Source: Oscillatoria sp.
GTDB lineage: Bacteria > Cyanobacteriota > Cyanobacteriia > Cyanobacteriales > Laspinemataceae
DNA length: 64,000 bases
Direction of reading: 5' to 3'
Assembly: GCA_011390515.1 (NCBI GenBank)
Contig: JAABSJ010000001.1
Location: forward strand, 1-64,000
Part shown: positions 60,504-64,000 of the stretch, one piece after another
How the letters are laid out: each line of letters starts with the position of its first letter
Numbering within the stretch: the stretch's first letter is position 1
The notes under the pieces: model-generated
The model's database searches: none
What the model was told of the DNA's origin: nothing
The model's input: the letters and a program-made list of their open reading frames with translations, nothing else
Program-made: the position numbers and the translations under genes

Positions 60504-63059
60504 ATGATACCCCAGTTTCGTAAAGGCTTGCAAATCTTCGGGGCGATCGCTCTGATTCTCTCGGTTACCATCGCCTCCCTTACCTTATATTGGGTGACGG
60601 ATTCTTGGCCGCAACAATCGGGCCAGATTCTGTTACCCCAATTGAGCGATCGCGTTGAGGTGCGACGGGATGCCTATGGAATTCCCCATATTTATGCCTC
60701 CAATGAGCATGATTTATTTCTAGCACAAGGGTACATTCACGCCCAAGACCGCTTTTGGCAAATGGATTTTTGGCGACATCTCGGTGCCGGTCGTCTTTCA
60801 GAACTGTTCGGTGAATCCCAACTCAAAACCGATCAGTTTTTACGCACCCTAGGATGGGCCAGAATTGCTCAACAAGAAGTGCAAACCCTACCGGATGAAT
60901 TCCTAGCTCCTTTAACCGCTTATGCTGAAGGGGTGAATGCCTATCTCCAGGAACATCAGAACACCGATTTAAGTTTGGAATATGGCGTTCTAAAGGTGAT
61001 GAATTCCAGTTATCAACCGGAACCTTGGCAACCGGAACATACCCTCACCTGGGCGAAGGTGATGGCCTGGGATTTAGGCACAAATATGGATGAAGAAATC
61101 GAGCGGGCTATCTTACTTCAAACCTATTCTCCGGAACAGGTGGATGAGCTATTTCCCCCCTATTCTAATCAAGCCCCGTTTATTCTGCCCGATTGGAAAA
61201 TTGCTCAAGGAAAACCGGATTTAATCGGGAAGCAGTTGGGGGAAATTACATCGGAAGATGCCCCTGTTTCTATAGCGGCGATCGCCGAGCAGCTTTCCCC
61301 CACTTTCAATTCAGTTTCTGAACAAATATCCGCCCTGGAAACTCTCACCGGCCCCCGAGGCGGGGAAATTGGGTCAAACAGTTGGGTGGTTTCCGGTGCC
61401 AAAACTGCTACCGGAAAACCCCTGTTAGCCAATGACCCTCATTTAGGAATCCAAATGCCTTCAATTTGGTATGAAATGGGTTTACATTGTCATGCTAAAA
61501 CCCCAGATTGTCCCTACGATATCACAGGATTTTCTTTTGCGGGCATGGTGGGAGTCATTATTGGTCATACCGATCGCATCGCCTGGGGATTTACCAATGT
61601 GGGTGCCGATACGATGGACCTATATCTCGAAAAAATTAATCCCGACAACCCCAATCAGTATGAAGTAAATGGCAAATGGGTGGACATGGAGCAAGTCCCT
61701 GAAACTATCCAAATTGCGGGGGGAAAAACCTGGTTAGAAACCGTGCGTTACACCCGACATGGACCCATTATCTCCTCAACTTATTCCAAGGTCAAACCCT
61801 TGCTGGTTCCGGATCTAACCCGCAGTAACCCGGACATTTATGCAATTGCTTTGCGCTGGACGGGTTTAGAACCGGCCCGTCTATTTCCCGCGATTATCCA
61901 ACTGAATCAAGCCCAAAATTGGCAGGATTTCCGCAAGGCTGCCCAGGATTTTGATATTATCCCACAAAATCTGGTCTATGCTGATATTGACGGAAATATC
62001 GGCTATCAAATGCCCGGTAAAATTCCAATTAGAACCCAGAGTGATGGTCGCTATCCGGTACCCGGTTGGACTGATGAACAGGAGTGGAAGGGCTATATTC
62101 CTTTTGAGCAACTCCCCTTTACGTTCAATCCTCCTGCGGGTTATATTGTCACAGCTAATAATGCCGTCGTTGATGAGAGTTATCCCTATCTGATTACCAA
62201 GGATTGGGACTATGGATTTCGTGCTCAACGGATTCTGGAACTGTTGAACGCCAAGGAAGCGGGGTTTGATGTTGAATCCTTCCGGGAAATTCAAGGAGAT
62301 AATAAAAATCTCAATGCTGAAAAGTTAGTCCCCATTTTGCTCAATCAGCCCTTTGAAGATTCCCACCTAGAAAGGATTCGTGACTTATTACAGGGTTGGG
62401 ATTTTCAGGCGGAGGAAACGAGTCCGGAAGCGGCTATTTTTGAAGGATTTTGGAAACAGCTACTTGCAGCAACGTTTCATGACAATTTGCTGTTGGACTT
62501 TTGGCCGAATGGCGGTCATCGCTGGATCAAAGTAATCGGCGATTTAGTGGATTATCCTGATAGTTTTTGGTGGGATAATGTACTCACACCGGAAGTAGAA
62601 GACCGCGATTTTATCTTTCAACAAGCCTTTGCTGAAGCGGTGGCAGACCTGGAAAATCGCTTAGGCAAAAATCCCCAACGCTGGCAATGGGGCGATTTGC
62701 ATCGGGCGACTTTTAGAAATCAAAGTTTAGGTCAGTCAGGAATTGCTCCGATTGAGGCGATTTTTAATCGGGGTGGCGTACCAATATCCGGTGGGAATGC
62801 TATAGTGAATGCAACCGCCTGGAATGCTCGAAATTCCTTTGAGGTAACCTGGATTCCATCCATGCGGATGATTCTGGATTTGAGCGATTTGAATGCGTCG
62901 GTTGCGGTGATGTCCACAGGGCAATCCGGTCATGCTTTCCACCGTCATTATAGTGATTTGATACCCCTGTGGCGCAATCTGTATTATCACCCAATGGTGA
63001 GTAGTCCTACAGGGGTAGAAGCAAGTACGAGAGATACCCTGATTTTGCTCCCGAATTAG
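60504..63059 (+). CDS. Penicillin acylase (N-terminal nucleophile hydrolase) family protein
   Basis: VRRDAYGIPHIYA; AQDRFWQMDFWR; GGEIGSNSWVVSGAKTATGKPLLANDPHLG; STGQSGHAFHRHYSDLIPLW. Confidence 0.95.
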   Translation: MIPQFRKGLQIFGAIALILSVTIASLTLYWVTDSWPQQSGQILLPQLSDRVEVRRDAYGIPHIYASNEHDLFLAQGYIHAQDRFWQMDFWRHLGAGRLSELFGESQLKTDQFLRTLGWARIAQQEVQTLPDEFLAPLTAYAEGVNAYLQEHQNTDLSLEYGVLKVMNSSYQPEPWQPEHTLTWAKVMAWDLGTNMDEEIERAILLQTYSPEQVDELFPPYSNQAPFILPDWKIAQGKPDLIGKQLGEITSEDAPVSIAAIAEQLSPTFNSVSEQISALETLTGPRGGEIGSNSWVVSGAKTATGKPLLANDPHLGIQMPSIWYEMGLHCHAKTPDCPYDITGFSFAGMVGVIIGHTDRIAWGFTNVGADTMDLYLEKINPDNPNQYEVNGKWVDMEQVPETIQIAGGKTWLETVRYTRHGPIISSTYSKVKPLLVPDLTRSNPDIYAIALRWTGLEPARLFPAIIQLNQAQNWQDFRKAAQDFDIIPQNLVYADIDGNIGYQMPGKIPIRTQSDGRYPVPGWTDEQEWKGYIPFEQLPFTFNPPAGYIVTANNAVVDESYPYLITKDWDYGFRAQRILELLNAKEAGFDVESFREIQGDNKNLNAEKLVPILLNQPFEDSHLERIRDLLQGWDFQAEETSPEAAIFEGFWKQLLAATFHDNLLLDFWPNGGHRWIKVIGDLVDYPDSFWWDNVLTPEVEDRDFIFQQAFAEAVADLENRLGKNPQRWQWGDLHRATFRNQSLGQSGIAPIEAIFNRGGVPISGGNAIVNATAWNARNSFEVTWIPSMRMILDLSDLNASVAVMSTGQSGHAFHRHYSDLIPLWRNLYYHPMVSSPTGVEASTRDTLILLPN

Positions 63060-63347
63060 AGCATTCTTCCCTGAGAAAGAGGAGGCGATCGGTCCAAGGG
63101 TGAAGGGTGATCCCAAGTTTTGGGGTCAGTCCCTAGAGTGGCTGGGTTGTGGTCAACCGTTGATTTGAAGGGACATCCATCTACTCTTGGCCGATCGCCT
63201 GTAAATTAAACTTAATCGCTATTAATAAATTGATTTTTTACCATAAAGACCCGGTTTCATCGATTCTCAGATTATGGGTATTACAGATCCTAAAATTAGG
63301 GCAAAAATCTGCTAAAATATAAAAGTCATTCCAGCGATGGTAGCGAC

Positions 63348-63457
63348 TATAGCAGTCCTAAATGATTTGTACCTCACCCGATGTCCCCTCGGATGCTTTG
63401 GGCCGCCGACGGTTGGGGCCGCCGACGTCTTCCACAACTGATTTAGGATTGCTATAT
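63348..63457. repeat. MITE-like element (TATAGC...GCTATA family), inverted relative to the 4.2-4.6 kb array
   Basis: tatagcagtcctaaatgatttg...catccgagggga module (reverse)...caactgatttaggattgctata. Confidence 0.87.
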
Positions 63458-63651
63458 CTTCTAAGTCGAAAGCGGTATTCCGTCACGGAATGGAAGGGCA
63501 AAACCGGACAAAATAGGAAAGAAAATGAACCGATGGAGGGGCAGAATTGACCCAAATAATTTAATCCAATCAGAGAAGATTTACCCCTTTATTCCTTGGG
63601 ATCGGGGAAACCGCAGGCAACGGAATCGCCCCGAAAAACTCATAAATCTGG

Positions 63652-63868
63652 ATATAACAATCCTTGCGTGCCGTTCTGGAAGACGTCGGCGGCCCCCTAC
63701 ATCAGGCGGCCCAAAGCATCCGAGGGGACATCGGGTGAGGTATAAATCTTGCAAGGAATGCTATATAGCCTTTCTCATGTCCATAAGGTACATCCCTCAC
63801 CCCAAACCCCTCTCCCGTTCTGGGAGAGGGGCTTTGAAAAGTACCTCATCAGTCCGGGAACCGCTATA
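63652..63868. repeat. Two adjacent MITE-like elements of the same family
   Basis: tataacaatccttgcgtgccgtt...caaggaatgctata then tatagcctttctcatgtccataaggtac...aagtacctcatcagtccgggaaccgctata. Confidence 0.85.
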
Positions 63869-64000
63869 GAATGCGAAAATAAGATTTTAAGTTTCATTTT
63901 AAGTTGAAAATTTTTACGGCATTTTCTCTCAAAAGTGATGTACTTTTTACGCCTATTATAACTATCGCATCTCTATGATTTTTAGGGCAGGACTCACAAA

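Overview
This 64 kb window is chromosomal DNA from a filamentous-type cyanobacterium. Evidence: many HIP1 octamers (GCGATCGC), petC-petA, psbQ, a narM-like gene, tatC, rpe, a COP23-domain protein and DUF3067. Housekeeping genes (about 30-40 kb and 53-54 kb) are interleaved with accessory DNA. The accessory parts include: (i) a tRNA-Arg(CCU) gene split by a 917-nt group I intron carrying a LAGLIDADG ORF that lacks the usual catalytic acids; (ii) a signalling/conflict-like cluster at 9.3-23.3 kb (CHAT-WD40, DUF1822-like, Ser/Thr kinase-TPR, NB-ARC STAND, NERD-helicase, Uma2); (iii) a ParA plus small coiled-coil partner pair resembling a type-2 McdAB positioning system; (iv) a decayed DUF4114 surface protein at 41.8-45.8 kb, broken by an in-frame stop and an IS630 insertion; (v) at least five families of small TA-flanked, inverted-repeat (MITE-like) elements, some nested and some with interchangeable interiors. 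All assignments were made by reading the sequence and the ORF track; no database searches were run.
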